In this document: one piece after another, positions 31,008-42,300 of the stretch
Layout of the letters: each line of letters starts with the position of its first letter
How positions within the stretch are numbered: position 1 is the first letter of the stretch
Source of the DNA: Oscarella lobularis
Taxonomy: Eukaryota > Porifera > Homoscleromorpha > Homosclerophorida > Oscarellidae
Direction: 5' to 3'
Assembly: GCF_947507565.1 (NCBI RefSeq)
Contig: NC_089181.1
Location: 1,172,536 to 1,236,535 of the forward strand
Length of the DNA stretch: 64,000 nucleotides
Notes under the pieces: generated by a model
Databases searched by the model: none
What the model was told of the DNA's origin: nothing
Seen by the model: only the letters and a program-made list of their open reading frames with translations
Position numbers and translations under genes: made by a program

Positions 31008-31304
31008 TTGCCATAAGCACTCGAGCACCCGGCGGTCGTGGACAGCTACCTGCAGGGAGAGATCGCGATGGGCAGAGTGGTGTGTCCCGTGCCGTTAGAG
31101 CACGCGCACTGGGTGCGCATAAGCCCGTTGGGGGTGATCCCCAAGCCTCTCCAACCAGGACGGTGGCGGCTGATCGTGGACCTATCTTCGCCCGAGGGCA
31201 GCAGCATCAACGACGCGATCCGCCCGGAATGGTGCTCGGAGCGATACATCCGCGTCGAAGACGCCGTGCGCCGTTGTCTGCAGCTGATTGTGTCACCTTT
31301 TTAG
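31008..31304 (+). pseudogene. DIRS-like RT stub, unit 2
   Basis: Same stub: DSYLQGEIAMGRVVCPVPLE to RCLQLIVSPF and a stop. Open through about 95 codons. The end residue differs (SPF for SLF). Confidence 0.8.
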
Positions 31305-32699
31305 GACGATGCTTTTAATAACGTCTTTTCCCTAAAACGTCACTTGGAGGTCCACTACTAGTGGCAGCCACTGCAAAGCTCCCAGCAGCCTATCTTCATC
31401 GTGGCGTCAGATCAATATATCGACTATTGTAATTAGCTGGCTCACCAGGAGGATGGCACGCTTTAGAAATTGGGGAAAGAGTGTATTCCAAACGGAATTA
31501 TTTAACGGCCTAAAAAAATGTCCGATGCGTGTAAGAGCCAGAGGCGAAGGCAGTAAAAGGCCAAGAAATCAAAAAGAGCAAGTGAGAAGACGATGGAAGG
31601 AACCCAATATATGGCAGAGAGTTGTGTCGTATCAGTCAGTCAGTTAGATAGTCGATTTGTATTTATTATAAGGGGTTAGAAATCTTTTTTCAATTTCGCT
31701 TTATTTCACTGCCTTAGCTGTTTTTTTTGGGATTCCCAGCAGGCACTGACTTCTTTTATTCCTTTTACCTTGGGTTGTTAGCGTTTGGGTTACACTTTGC
31801 ATCCGCTATTATTCCGTTCGGTGAGCTCTAATGGTTCCTGGCTGTTGCCTAACTTTCCATTTCTTCTGTTTAATAAGCAAATGTATGAGCCATTAGCTAA
31901 AAAAGACAACGGTTTGGCGCTTTCTTTGCATATTGAAAGCGGAATTCTATGTTCCTAGGGTCTCTGGCATTGTTCTCTAGAGAACGCAGTAGGCCCGCAA
32001 TCTTTGACTGAACGACGTCGCTGATCATTATTCGATAGTAATCGACCTCGACCAAGGTAGTGAGAGTCCACAGAGCAAAAACGAGAACCGGCGAAGAAAT
32101 ACGAATCAAATCAGCAAAGATTTTCCGCATTTTATAAAGTATTTCAACCACAAAGCATGTGCGCCCTTCTTGGAAACTTCTTCGCGTTCGGAAACGATAC
32201 GAGCGAAAGCAGACGTCATCTTTGGACCGATTTCTACTGCCAGCGTTTCGCTTTGATAATAAAGTGACAGCAAGCACCTGAACCAATGAGGCTTACTTTA
32301 AAACGGTGTCTCGAACATCTTTGTGGTCTGCGAACAGTTGCTAGTGTGGAAGAGCCAGATTACGCGGAACTGGCCTTTCCGCCAATTAAGTTAAAAATTC
32401 GACCAAAAACTTTATCATACAATTTGGTACAGGGTCAAGCCCTAAAAAATGAAAACCAGCGTTAATTTAATGCCGAATAGAAAACAAATAAACTTTCTCC
32501 AGTATCTGCTCTAATGGTTTCCCCATCAAATGAAAAATTGAAGAGACGATGTTTTTAGGTGTTTTTTACTACGAATATTTTTAGATTAGGGCCCCTTTTG
32601 AAGCTTCAGGTGGTATTTGCTGCGTCAAGTTTTAGATTTTGGCCCTTTATGAGGCTCTAGAAAAAGAGCGGAACCCTTTTCTTTTGCGATTACTCTAGA

Positions 32700-32995
32700 G
32701 AGCTTCAACAAAGAAGGCCGCGACATCAGATGCCGCTTTCGTCTTTACCAAAGAAGGCGGCGTCATCAGATGCCGCTTTTGTCTCTAAAAGAGACGGCGA
32801 AATCACATGCCGCTTTCATCTCTGACATAGAATGCGGCATCAGATGCCACTTTCGTCTCTAACAAGGAACGCGACATCAGATGCCGCTTTCGTCTCTAAC
32901 AAAGAAGGCGGCATCAGATGCCGCTTTCATCTCTGACAAAGAATGCGGCATCAAATGGCGCTTTCTTCTCTAACAAAGAAGGCGGCATCAGTCGT
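32700..32995. repeat. 38-base hairpin minisatellite, array 3
   Basis: About eight units, several with the perfect palindrome GCGGCATCAGATGCCGC and one with GTCTCTAAAAGAGAC. Confidence 0.85.
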
Positions 32996-33063
32996 CGCGA
33001 GAGAGCGCGAGTCTATAGGCTATTTTGAGGCCAATCGAGTAGAGATAGCGCCACCATTTTCTT

Positions 33064-33365
33064 CTCCGATTTGCCGTAAGCACGCAATCACCCGGCGGTC
33101 CTGGACAGCTACCTGCAGGGAGGTCGCGATGGGCAGAGTGGTGGGTCTCGTGCAGTTAGAACACGCTCGCTAAGTGCGCATAAGCCCGTTGGGGGTGATC
33201 CTCAAGCCTCACCAACCGGGACGGTGGCGGCTGATCGTGGACCTATCGTCGCCCTAGGGCAGCAGCATCAACGACGCGATCCGCCCGGAATGGTGCTCGA
33301 CGCGATACATCCGCGTCGAAGACGCCGTGCGCCGCTGCCTGCTGCTGATTTTGTCACTGTTTTAG
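33064..33365 (+). pseudogene. DIRS-like RT stub, unit 3
   Basis: Same stub but broken: a deletion in QGEIAMG, a TAA after LVQLEHAR (33172), and a TAG in the DLSSP region near 33255. The most decayed copy. Confidence 0.8.
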
Positions 33366-34756
33366 AAGGAGGCTTTTCATGACGTCTTTTGCCCTAAAGC
33401 GTCACTTCGAGGTCCACTACTTGTGGCAGCCACTGCAAAGCTCCCTGCAGCCTATCTTCTTAATGGCGTCAGATCAATATATCGACTATTGAAATTAGCT
33501 GGCTCACCAGGAGCATGGCACTCTTTTGAAATAGGAGAAAGGCTTTATTCCAAACGGGATTATTTACTGGCCCAAAAAATGTCCGTTGCGTGCAAGAACC
33601 AGAGGCGGAAGCAGTAAAAGTCCAAGAAATCAAAAAGAGCAAGTCGGAAGACGAGGGAAGGAACCCAATATATGGCAGAGAGTTGTGTCGTATCAGTCAG
33701 TCAGTTAGATAGTCGATTTGTATTTATTATAAGGGGTTAGAAATCTTTTTTTAACTTTGCTTTATTTCACTGCCTTAGCTGTTTTTTTGGGATTCCCAGC
33801 AGGCACTGACGACTTTTATTCCTTCTAACTTGGGTTGTTAGCGTTTGGGTTACACTTTGCATCGGCTATAATTCTGTTCGGTGACCTCTAATGTCCCTTG
33901 CTGTTGCCTAACTTTCCATATAGTTGAGAGTCGTTTTTCTGCTGTTTAATAAGCAAATGTATGAGCCATTAGCTAGAAAGACAAGGGTTTAGCGCTTTCT
34001 TTGCATATTGAAAGCGGAATTCTATGTTCCTAGGGTCTCTGGCATTGTTCATTAGAGAACGCAGTAGGCCCGCAATCTTTGACTGAACGACGTCGCTGAT
34101 CATTAGTCGATAGTGATCGACTTCGACAAAGGTAGTGAGAGTCCACAGAGCAAAAACGAGAACCGGCGAAGAACTCCGAAACAAATCAGCAAAGATTTTC
34201 CGCTTTTTAAAACACAAAGCATGTGCGCCCTTTTTGGAGGCTTCTTCGCGTTTGGAAACAATACGAGCGAAAGCAGACGTCATCTTTGGACCGATTTCTA
34301 CTGCCAGCGTTTTCGCTTTGATGATAAAGTGACAGCAAGCACCTGAACCAATGAGGCTTATTTTAAAACGGTGTCTCGAACATCTTTGTGGTCTGCGAAC
34401 AGTTGCTAGTGTGGAAGAGCCAGATTACGCGAAACTGGCCTTTCCGCCAATTAAGTTAAAAATTCGACCAAAAATTTTATCATACAATTTGGTACAGGGT
34501 CAAACCCTAGAAAATGAAAACCAGCGTTAATTTAATGCCGAATAGAAAACAAAAGAAATTTCTCCAGTATCTGCTCTAATGCATTCCTCATCAAATGAAA
34601 AATTGAAGTGACGATAGTTTTAGGTGTTTTTTACTACGAATATTTTTAGATTATGGCCCCTTTTAAAGCTTCAGGTGGTATTTGCTGCGTCAAGTTTTAG
34701 ATTTGGGCCCTTTATGAGGCTCTAGAAAGAGAGCGGAACCCTTTTCTTTTGCGATT

Positions 34757-35095
34757 ACTCTAGAGAGCTCTAACAAAGAAGGCCGCGACATCAGATGCCG
34801 CTTTCGTCTCTAGCAAAGAAGGCGGCGACATCAGATGCCGCTTTCGTCTCTAAAAGAGACGGCGATATCAGATGCCGCTTTCATCTCTGACAAAGAAGGC
34901 GGCATCAGATGCCGCTTTCATCTCTGACAAAGAATATGCGGCATCAGATGCCACTTTCGCTTCTAACAAGGAACGCGACATCAGATGCCGCTTTCGTCTA
35001 TAACAAGAAGGCGGCATCAGATGCCGCTTTCTTCTCTAACAAAGAAAGCGGCATCAAATGCCGCTTTCTTCTCTAACAAAGAAGGCGGCATCAGT
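34757..35095. repeat. 38-base hairpin minisatellite, array 4
   Basis: About nine units. Same two palindromes; the 3' end runs into the conserved GTCGTCGCGAGAGAGCG spacer. Confidence 0.85.
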
Positions 35096-35167
35096 CGTCG
35101 CGAGAGAGCGCGAGTCTATAGGCTATTTTGAGGCCAATCGAGTAGAGATAGCGCCACCCTTTTCTTC

Positions 35168-35470
35168 TACGATTTGCCATATGCACGCGGTCACCCGGCG
35201 GTCCTGGACAGCTACCTGCAGGGAGAGATCGCGATATGCAGAGTGGTGGGTTCCGTGCAGTTAGAACACACGCGCTGGGTGCGCATAAGCCCGTTGGGGG
35301 TGATCTCCAAGCCTCACCAACCGGGACGGTGGCGGCTGATCGTGGAACTATCGTCGCCCAAGGGCAGCAGCATCAACGACGCGATCCGCCCGGAATGGTG
35401 CTCGACGCGATACATCCGCGTCGAAGACGCCGTGCGCCGTTGCCTGCAGCTGATTGTGTCACTGTTTTAG
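35168..35470 (+). pseudogene. DIRS-like RT stub, unit 4
   Basis: Open for 98 codons: LDSYLQGEIAICRVVGSVQL to RRCLQLIVSLF. Like the other stubs it stops at the same position before the catalytic motifs. Confidence 0.8.
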
Positions 35471-35527
35471 AACGAGGCTTTTCATGACGTCTTTTGCCCT
35501 AAAACGTCACTTCGAGGTCCACTACTT

Positions 35528-35815
35528 GTGGCAGCCACTGCAAGGCTCCCTGTAGCCTATCTTCTTAATTGCGTCAGATCAATATATCGACTATTGGAAT
35601 TAGCTGCCTCACCAGGAGGATGGCACGGTTTCGAAATTGGGGAAAGGCTGTATTCCAAACGGGATTATTTTAATGGGCCAGAAAAATGTCCGTTGCGTGC
35701 AAGAACCAGAGGCGGAAGCAGTAAAAGGCCAAGAAATCAAAAAGAGGAAGTCGGAAGACGAGGGAAGGAACCCAATATATGGCAGAGAGTTGTGTCGTAT
35801 CAGTCAGTCAGTTAG
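35528..35815 (+). other. Open frame conserved in macrosatellite units (plus strand)
   Basis: 95 codons: ARLPVAYLLNCVRSIYRLLE, ASPGGWHGFEIGERLYSKRD, ending EPNIWQRVVSYQSVS. Related readings occur just after the RT stub in units 1-4 (for example 33423-33617). The piece LELA-SPGGW recalls the SAM-binding turn of some methyltransferases, but this is weak and the rest does not support it. It may be further degraded DIRS coding sequence. Confidence 0.3.
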
Positions 35816-36079
35816 ATAGTCGATTTGTATTTATAATAAGGGGTTAGAAATTTTTTGTCAACTTCGCTTTATTTCACTGCCTTAGCTGTTTTTTTGGGAT
35901 TCCCAGCAGGCACTGACGACTTATATTCCTTCTAACTTGGGTGGTTAGCGTTTGGGTTACACTTTGCATCCGCTATAATTCTGTTCGGTGAGCTCTAATG
36001 TTTCTGGCTGTTGCCTAACTTTCCATATAGTTGAGAGTCGTTTTTCTGCTGTTCAATAAGCAAATGTATGAGCCATTAG

Positions 36080-36469
36080 CTAGAAAGGACAAGGGTTTAG
36101 CGCTTTCTTTGCATATTGAAAGCGGAATTCTAAATTCCCAGGGTCTCTGGCATTGTTCTCTAGAGAACGCAGTAGGCCCGCAATATTTGACTGAACGACG
36201 TCGCTGATCATTAGTCGATAGTAATCGACTTCGACAAAGGTAGTGAGAGTCCACAGAGCAAAAACGAGAACCGGCGAAGAACTCCGAAACAAATCAGCAA
36301 AGATTTTCCGCGTTTTAAAACACAAAGCATGTGCGCCCTTCTTGGAGGCTTCTTCGCGTTTGGAAACAATACGAGCGAAAGCAGACGTCATCTTTGGACC
36401 GATTTCTACTGCCAGCGTTTTCGCTTTGATGATAAAGTGACAGCAAGCACCTGAACCAATGAGGCTCAT
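36080..36469 (-). other. Open frame conserved in macrosatellite units (minus strand)
   Basis: 129 codons, the best copy of a frame also present at 30038-30307, 31897-32286, 33969-34283 and 39436-39672. It reads MSLIGSGACCHFIIKAKTLA, ARIVSKREEASKKGAHALCF, SSPVLVFALWTLTTFVEVDY and DVVQSNIAGLLRSLENNARD. The central part could be a membrane-like helix. Spelling varies between units, with insertions as well as substitutions, so selection is unproven. No family recognised. Confidence 0.35.
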
Positions 36470-36884
36470 TTTAGAACGTTGTCACTAACATTTTTGTGGT
36501 CTGCGAACAGCTGCCAGTGTAAAGAGCCAGATTACGCAGAACTGGCATTTCCGCCAATTAAGAAAAAAAATTTGACCAAAAGTTTATCATACCATGTGGT
36601 ACAGGGTCAAACCCTAGAAAATGAAAACCAGCGTTAATTTTATGCCGAATAAAAAACAAAAGAAATTTCTCCAGTATCTGCTCTAACGCATCCCTCATAA
36701 AAGAAGAAATTGAAGAGACGATGGTTTTAGATCTTTTTTGCTACGAATGCTTTTAGATTTGGGCCCCTTCTGAAGCTCCAGGTGGTATTTGCTGCGTCAC
36801 GTTTTAGATTTGGGCCCTTTATGAGGCTCTAGAAAGAGAGCGGCACCCTTTTCTTTTCCCATTATCCTAGAGAGCTCTAAGAAA

Positions 36885-37310
36885 GAAGACGGCAACATCA
36901 GATGCCGCTTTCTTCTCTAAATAAGACGACGACATCATATGCCGCTTTCATCTCTGACAAAGAAGGCAGTATCAAATCCCACTTTTGTCTCTAACAAGGA
37001 AGGCGACATAAGATGCCGCTTTCGTCTCTTACAAAGATTGCGGCATTAGATGCCGCTTTCTTCTGTAAGGAAGAAGACGACATCAGATGCCGCTTTCTTT
37101 TCTAACAAAGAAGGCTAAATCAGCTACCGCTTTCGTCTCTAAAAGAGACGTCGACATCTTATGCCGCTTTCATCTCTGACAAAGAAGGCAGCATCAGATG
37201 CCACTTTCGTCTCTAACAAGGAAGGCGACATCAGATGCCGCTCTCGTTTCTAACAAAGAAAGAAGCATCAAATTCGCTTTCGTCTCTAACAATAAAGGCG
37301 GCATCAGTCG
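36885..37310. repeat. 38-base hairpin minisatellite, array 5
   Basis: The longest array, about eleven units, with more sequence variants than the others. Confidence 0.85.
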
Positions 37311-37384
37311 TCGCGAGAGAGCGTGAGTCCATAGGCTACTTTGAGGCCAATCGAGTAGAGATAGCGCCAATATTTTTGTTGTAC

Positions 37385-37684
37385 GATTTGCCATAGGCAC
37401 GCGAGCACCCGGAGGTCGTGGAATGCTACCTGGAGGGAGAGATCGCGATGGGCAGAGTGGTGGGTCCCGTGCCGTTAGAGCACGCGCGCTGTGTGCGCAT
37501 AAGCCCGTTTGGGGTAATCCCCAAGCCTCTCCAACGGGGACGGTGGCGGCTGATATTGGACCTATCGTCGCCCAAGGGCAGCAGCATCGACGACGCGATC
37601 CGCCAGGAATGGTGCTCGACGCGATACATCCGTGTCGAAGACGCCGTGCGCCGCTGCCTGCAGCTGATTGTGTCACTGTTTTAG
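37385..37684 (+). pseudogene. DIRS-like RT stub, unit 5
   Basis: MECYLEGEIAMGRVVGPVPL to RRCLQLIVSLF, 88 codons open. The spacer after it is cut at about 37797 by the 46-base satellite. Confidence 0.8.
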
Positions 37685-37797
37685 AACGAGGCTTTTCATG
37701 ACGTCTTTTGCCCTAAAACGTCACTTCGAGGTCCACTACTTGTGGCAGCCACTGCAATGCTCCCTGCAGCCTATCTTCATCATGGCGTCAGATCAAC

Positions 37798-39328
37798 ATA
37801 AGATTCTTAGAAATATACATGATTATAGAGCCACGTTCTCATCACATAATTCTTAGGAATATGCATGATGATAAAGCCTCGTTCTCAACACAGGATTCTT
37901 AGAGAAATGAATGTTGACAGAGCCGCGTTCTCAACACAAGATTCATAGGGTTATGCATGAATATCGAACGAGGTTCTCATCACAAGATTCTTAGGAGTAT
38001 GCAAGAGGATACAGCCTCGTTCTCAACACCAGATTCTTAGAGAAATGCATGATGATAGAAACTCGTTCTCAACACAAGATTCGTAGAGAAATGAATGATT
38101 ATAGAGCCACGTTCTTAACACAAGATTCATAGGGATATGTATGATGATAGAGCCACGTTCTCAACACAAGATTCTTAAGAATATGCGTGATGATAGAGCC
38201 ACGTTCTCAACACAACATTCTTAGAGAAATGCAGGATGATAGAAACTCGTTCTCAACACAAGATTCTTAGGGAAATGAATGATTATAGAGCCGCCTTCTG
38301 AAGACAAGATTGTTATAGAAATGCATGATGATAGAGCCACGTTCTCAACACAAGATTCATAGGGATATCCATGATGATAGAGCGACGTTCTCATCACAAG
38401 ATTCATAGGGATATGCATGATGAGAGAGCCACGTTCTCAACACAAGACTTTTAGGGAAGGAAATGATGATAGAGCGACGTTCTCAACACATGATTCTTAG
38501 GGAAAGAAATGATGATAGAGCCACGTTTTCAACATAAGATTCTTAGTGGTATGCATGATGATAGCGCCACGTTCTCAACACATAGATTCTTAGAGAAATG
38601 AACAATGATAGAGCGGCGTTCTCAACACAAGATTGTTAGAGAAATGCATGATGATAGAGCCGCGTTTACAACAGAAGATTCTTAGAGAAATGAATGATGA
38701 TAGAGCCACGTTCTCAACACAAGATTCTCATGGGTATTGATGATGATAGAGCCACGTTCTCAACACGAGATTCATAGCGATATGCATGATAATAGAGCCA
38801 TGTTCTCAACACAAGATTTATAGGGATGTTCATGATTATAGAGACACGTTCTCAACACAAGATTCTTAGAGAAATGAATGATGCTAGAGCCGCGTTTTCA
38901 ACACAAGATTCATAAGGGTTATGCATAACGATCGAGCCATGTTCTCAAAACAGGACTCTTAAGGAAAGAAATCATGATGGAGCCACATTCTCAACACAAG
39001 TTTCTTAGGAAAACACATGATGATAGAGCCGCGTTCCCAACACAGGATTTTAGGGAAATGCATCACGATAGAGCCGCGTTCTCAACACTAGATTCTTAGG
39101 GATATGCATGATGATAGAGTCACGTTCTCAACACGAGATTCTTAGAGAAAGGCATGATGATAGAGCCGCGTTTTCTACATAAGATTCTTAGAAAAATACA
39201 TGATAGAGCCACGTTTTCATCACATAATACTTAGGGATATGCATGATGATAGAGCCACGTTCTCAACACAGAATTCTTAGAAAAATGAATGATGATAGAA
39301 ACGCGTTCTCAACCCAAGATTCATAGGG
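37798..39328. repeat. 46-base satellite, about 33 copies
   Basis: Head-to-tail units of about 46 bases built on GATGATAGAGCCACGTTCTC and AACACAAGATTCTTAG with variable middle (GGATATGCAT, AGAAATGAAT). Units differ by 5-20 percent. The array lies exactly inside the spacer of the last macrosatellite unit, whose sequence resumes with GGGTCTCTGGCATTG at about 39328. Confidence 0.9.
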
Positions 39329-40064
39329 TCTCTGGCATTGTTCTCTAGAGAACGCAGTAGGCCCGCAATCTTTGACTGAACGACGTCGCTGATCATTAGT
39401 CGATAGTAATCGACTTCGACAAAGGTAGTGAGAGTCTACAGAGCGAAAACGAGAACCGGCGAAGAACTCCGAAACAAATCAGCAAAGATTTTCCGCGTCT
39501 TAAAACACAAAGCAAGTGCGCCCTTCAAGGAGGCTTCTTCGCGTTCGGAAACGATACGAGCGAAAGCAGACGTCATTTTTGGACCGATTTCTACTGCCAG
39601 CGTTTTCGCTTTGATGATAAAGTGACAGCAAGCACCTGAACCAATGAGGCTCATTTTATAACGCTGTCTCAAACATCTTTGAGGTCTGCGAACAGTTGCC
39701 AGTGTAGAAGAGCCAGATTACGCAGAACTGGCCTTTCCGCCAATTAAGTTAAAAATTTGACCAAAAAGTTCATAATACCATGTGGTACAGGTTCAAACCC
39801 TAGAAAATAAAAACCAGCGTTAATTTAATGCCGAATAGAAAACAAAAGAAATTTCTCCAGTATCTGCTCTAACGCATTCCTCATCAAATGAGAAATTGAA
39901 GAGACGATGGTTTTAGGTGTTTTTACTACGAATTTTTTTAGATTTGGGCTCCTTTTGAAGCTTCAGGTGGTATTTGCGGCGTCAAGTTTTAGATTTGGGC
40001 CCTTTATGAGGCTCTAGAAAGAGAGCGGAACCCTTTTCTTTTGCGATTACCCTAGAGAGCTCTA

Positions 40065-40390
40065 ACAAAAAAGGCGACGACATCAGATGCCGCTTTCGTC
40101 TCTAACAAAGAAGGCGGCGAGTCGGCGACATCAGATGCCGCTTTCGTCTCTAAAAGAGACGGCGACATCATACGCCGCTTTCATCTCTGACAAAGAATGC
40201 GGCATCAGATGCCACTTTCGTCTCTAACAAGGAACGCGACATCAGATGCCGCTTTCGTCTCTAAAAGAGACGGCGACATCATACGCCGCTTTCATCTCTG
40301 ACAAAGAATGCGGCATCAGATGCCACTTTCGTCTCTAACAAGGAACGCGACATCAGATGCCGCTTTCTTCTCTAACAAAGAAGGCGACAT
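40065..40390. repeat. 38-base hairpin minisatellite, array 6
   Basis: About eight units. It contains a duplicated 117-base stretch (from CTCTAAAAGAGACGGCGACA at about 40150 and again at about 40260) and leads into the right terminal repeat. Confidence 0.85.
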
Positions 40391-40532
40391 CACCGCAGTC
40401 GGCGCAAGGACAACGGGCTGCGTCACCCAGGCCGCAGAAGGACCTACGTTAGAGCGAGGGCACGCGTCGCTAACTAGTGTTGGGTTCGGGCCTGTGTTGC
40501 CGTGTAGCTGGTAGTCGCGCCTTGCGTTATGC
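40241..40532 (+). repeat. Right terminal direct repeat of the macrosatellite
   Basis: Matches 28421-28712 almost perfectly, ending CTTGCGTTATGC. Immediately after it the sequence changes to the ZNF862-like pseudogene. Confidence 0.9.
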
Positions 40533-40542
40533 GTTAACTACG

Positions 40543-41137
40543 TACCTTGGCTGCCCGAGTCCTGAAATGCCAAAGCTATATTTGGAAAATCTTGCTGGAA
40601 CTGCTTCTGACGGAGCGGCCGTGATGCTTGGCAAAGAAACCGGTGTGATAGTCCGTTTAGAGCCTTATCATCACACACTGCGATGCTCACCGATTGGCGT
40701 TGGCGCCCAGTGACGCTGCCAAGACAGAACTTTTGTTTCGGCAGATGGAAAAGTCAATTAATGCTATTTATGTTTACTTCTCACGTAGCACAGCTCACAC
40801 TGCACAGCTTGTCGAAGTGCAGGCAGTGCTAAGTCAGGGAAAAGTGAAGCTGCAAAGACCGATGGAAAATCGCTGGCTTTCGCTTGGCAATGCCGTTTCA
40901 GCATTGCGTAAGTCTTTTAAGTCTGTCAAAGCCATCCTGGAGAATGAAGCAAGTGAGGGTGACGCCACAGCAATTCGACTCACACATCAGCTTAGAAAAC
41001 CGCTTTACGTCATGACGTTGCATCTTTTGGCTGACATATTATACATACTGAATAATCTGTCTTTGGCATTTCAAAGAAATGATCTCAATCTTCTCAGCAT
41101 TGAAGGACTGCTTAACGTTTGCCAAGGTCCTTTGACA
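40543..41137 (+). pseudogene. ZNF862/DUF4371-like (hAT-related) fragment 2
   Basis: Reads SDGAAVMLGKETGVIVRL, a frameshift near 40665, CDAHRLALAPSDAAKTELLF, NAIYVYFSRSTAHTAQLVEV, PMENRWLSLGNAVSAL, ATAIRLTHQLRKPLYVMTLH and LSLAFQRNDLNLLSIEGLL before stopping at 41135. These are the middle RNase H-like blocks (SDGA, C-AHRL-LA, RWLSL--AV, LS--FQ---) of the ZNF862/KIAA1586 group. The second catalytic half is missing. Compared with the copy at 1268-2212 it is a different family member. It begins about ten bases from the macrosatellite edge, so one may have inserted into the other. Confidence 0.75.
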
Positions 41138-41170
41138 TAAGCGTAACTTGTACTAAAATTTCCCAACGTT

Positions 41171-42058
41171 GAAACGTCTGTGCAATTTTGTCGGCGACAT
41201 GGTCTTTTGCGGAATATCAAAAGGTGCGTTTGCGGACAAACTTGCAGAGAAGATCGGCGCCCTAAGAATAATGCGTTTTGATGTCTACGTAAAGCCTGCC
41301 GTGAGGAGTGTTCATTTCGGGACGGCTCCTTTTTTACTGGGGCTCATCTGAGTTTGGCGTTGGTTTTACGCTTGTTGTTTCTTTAGTGCAAGAAGACCCC
41401 CTATGGAAATGCTGTTGACGAGCTGAGAGTTACGAAGAAAACTGCAATATATTGGTATAATTTCATCAGAGAAGTGTGTGCGCAGTATTTTTTGATGCTT
41501 CCAGCAATTATTGGCGGTCAAAGAACAGAAGTCGACATTGACGAATCTAAGTTTGGCAGGCAAAAATATAATAGAGGGAGACTAGTCGAAGGCCAATGGG
41601 TATTTGGCGGTGTAGAAAGAACAATGGGAAATGCTTTCTGGTTGAAGTTCAGCAGAGTGTGCGGCCACACAGTTTCCCATTATACAACAATATATGAGGT
41701 AACTGTAACTTCTAAAAATCTTTTGTGACACTGATTTCTTAGACCCGGCAGTATTATATACAGCGACATGTGAGCGGCTTAAAGAAGAATAAGTCAACTT
41801 CCGCAGAACTACACGCATCGCGTTGTCAACCACAGTGACGATTTTGTAGATCCTGTTACAGGAGCCCACACGCAAACGATCGAGGCGACTTGGTCACAGG
41901 CAAAGCGTTTAATGCGGGCGGAACGATCGATTTACACAAACGCTGAACTGTTCCATACGTATTTGCCTGAGTTCATGTGGAGAAGGGAATTTGAAACAAG
42001 ACACTCAGACGCGTTTTGGACTATTATTGCACACATTCGCGAACAATACCCCGTTTAG
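41171..42058 (+). pseudogene. Merlin (ISXO2/IS1595-like) transposase, copy 1
   Basis: Broken frames read YGNAVDELRVTKKTAIYWYN, VDIDESKFGRQKYNRG with the first catalytic aspartate, GQWVFGGVER, then a GT-AG intron of about 50 bases from 41699, GSIIYSDM with the second aspartate (followed by stops), VNHSDDFVDPVTGAHTQTIE with the glutamate in IEATW, and HTYLPEFMWRREF. This order is the DDE domain shared by bacterial IS1016/IS1595 and eukaryotic Merlin transposons, which cut and paste with 8-9 base target duplications. Several frameshifts and stops inactivate it. An N-terminal region from 41171 (CNFVGDMVFCGISKGAF) probably belongs to the same gene. Terminal repeats were not found. Confidence 0.85.
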
Positions 42059-42179
42059 AAAGTCTTGGCCTGCCCTAATCAATGCTAATCATCGCTTAGT
42101 TACTTATTCCATTATTCTGAATTCTTCCCTGCGAAAGCAAGCCGAAATTGTTGAAGGAGATACTGGACACGACGCCTGA

Positions 42180-42300
42180 TGTAGCCACGTGAACGCCCAT
42201 TCACACTGGCGACGTAACGTAACAAAACGTAACGTAGTGTGACGTCACAAATAGTTAACGTAGCGTAACGTAACGTAACATAAGACCATTCACACTTGTG
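42180..42300. repeat. ACGTAAC-rich short repeats
   Basis: GCGACGTAACGTAAC and GTAGCGTAACGTAACGTAAC lie between CATTCACACTGG and CATTCACACTTGTG words. Such arrangements occur in small inverted-repeat elements; no matching opposite end was found. Confidence 0.4.

Larger units (their letters stand above)
28414..40532. repeat. 12-kb macrosatellite of DIRS-derived 2.0-2.2 kb units
   Basis: Five tandem units, all in plus orientation. A landmark in the RT stub (CTACCTGCAGGG or variant) recurs at about 29042, 31046, 33110, 35212 and 37426, giving spacings near 2004, 2064, 2102 and 2214. Each unit holds a 38-base hairpin minisatellite, about 200 bases of spacer, about 300 bases of DIRS-like RT, then about 1.4 kb with conserved open frames on both strands. 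Growth in spacing from left to right comes mainly from minisatellite length. The last unit is cut by a 46-base satellite and resumes at about 39328. The block starts and ends with a nearly identical direct repeat. Confidence 0.9.

Noticed and set aside
35528..35815. Methyltransferase (SPGGW) in the macrosatellite
   Set aside because: Only one short motif resembles the SAM-binding turn; neighbouring family motifs are absent.
37798..39328. CRISPR-like array of regularly spaced repeats
   Set aside because: Units are head-to-tail with no unique spacers, diverged throughout, and the DNA is eukaryotic; a satellite.
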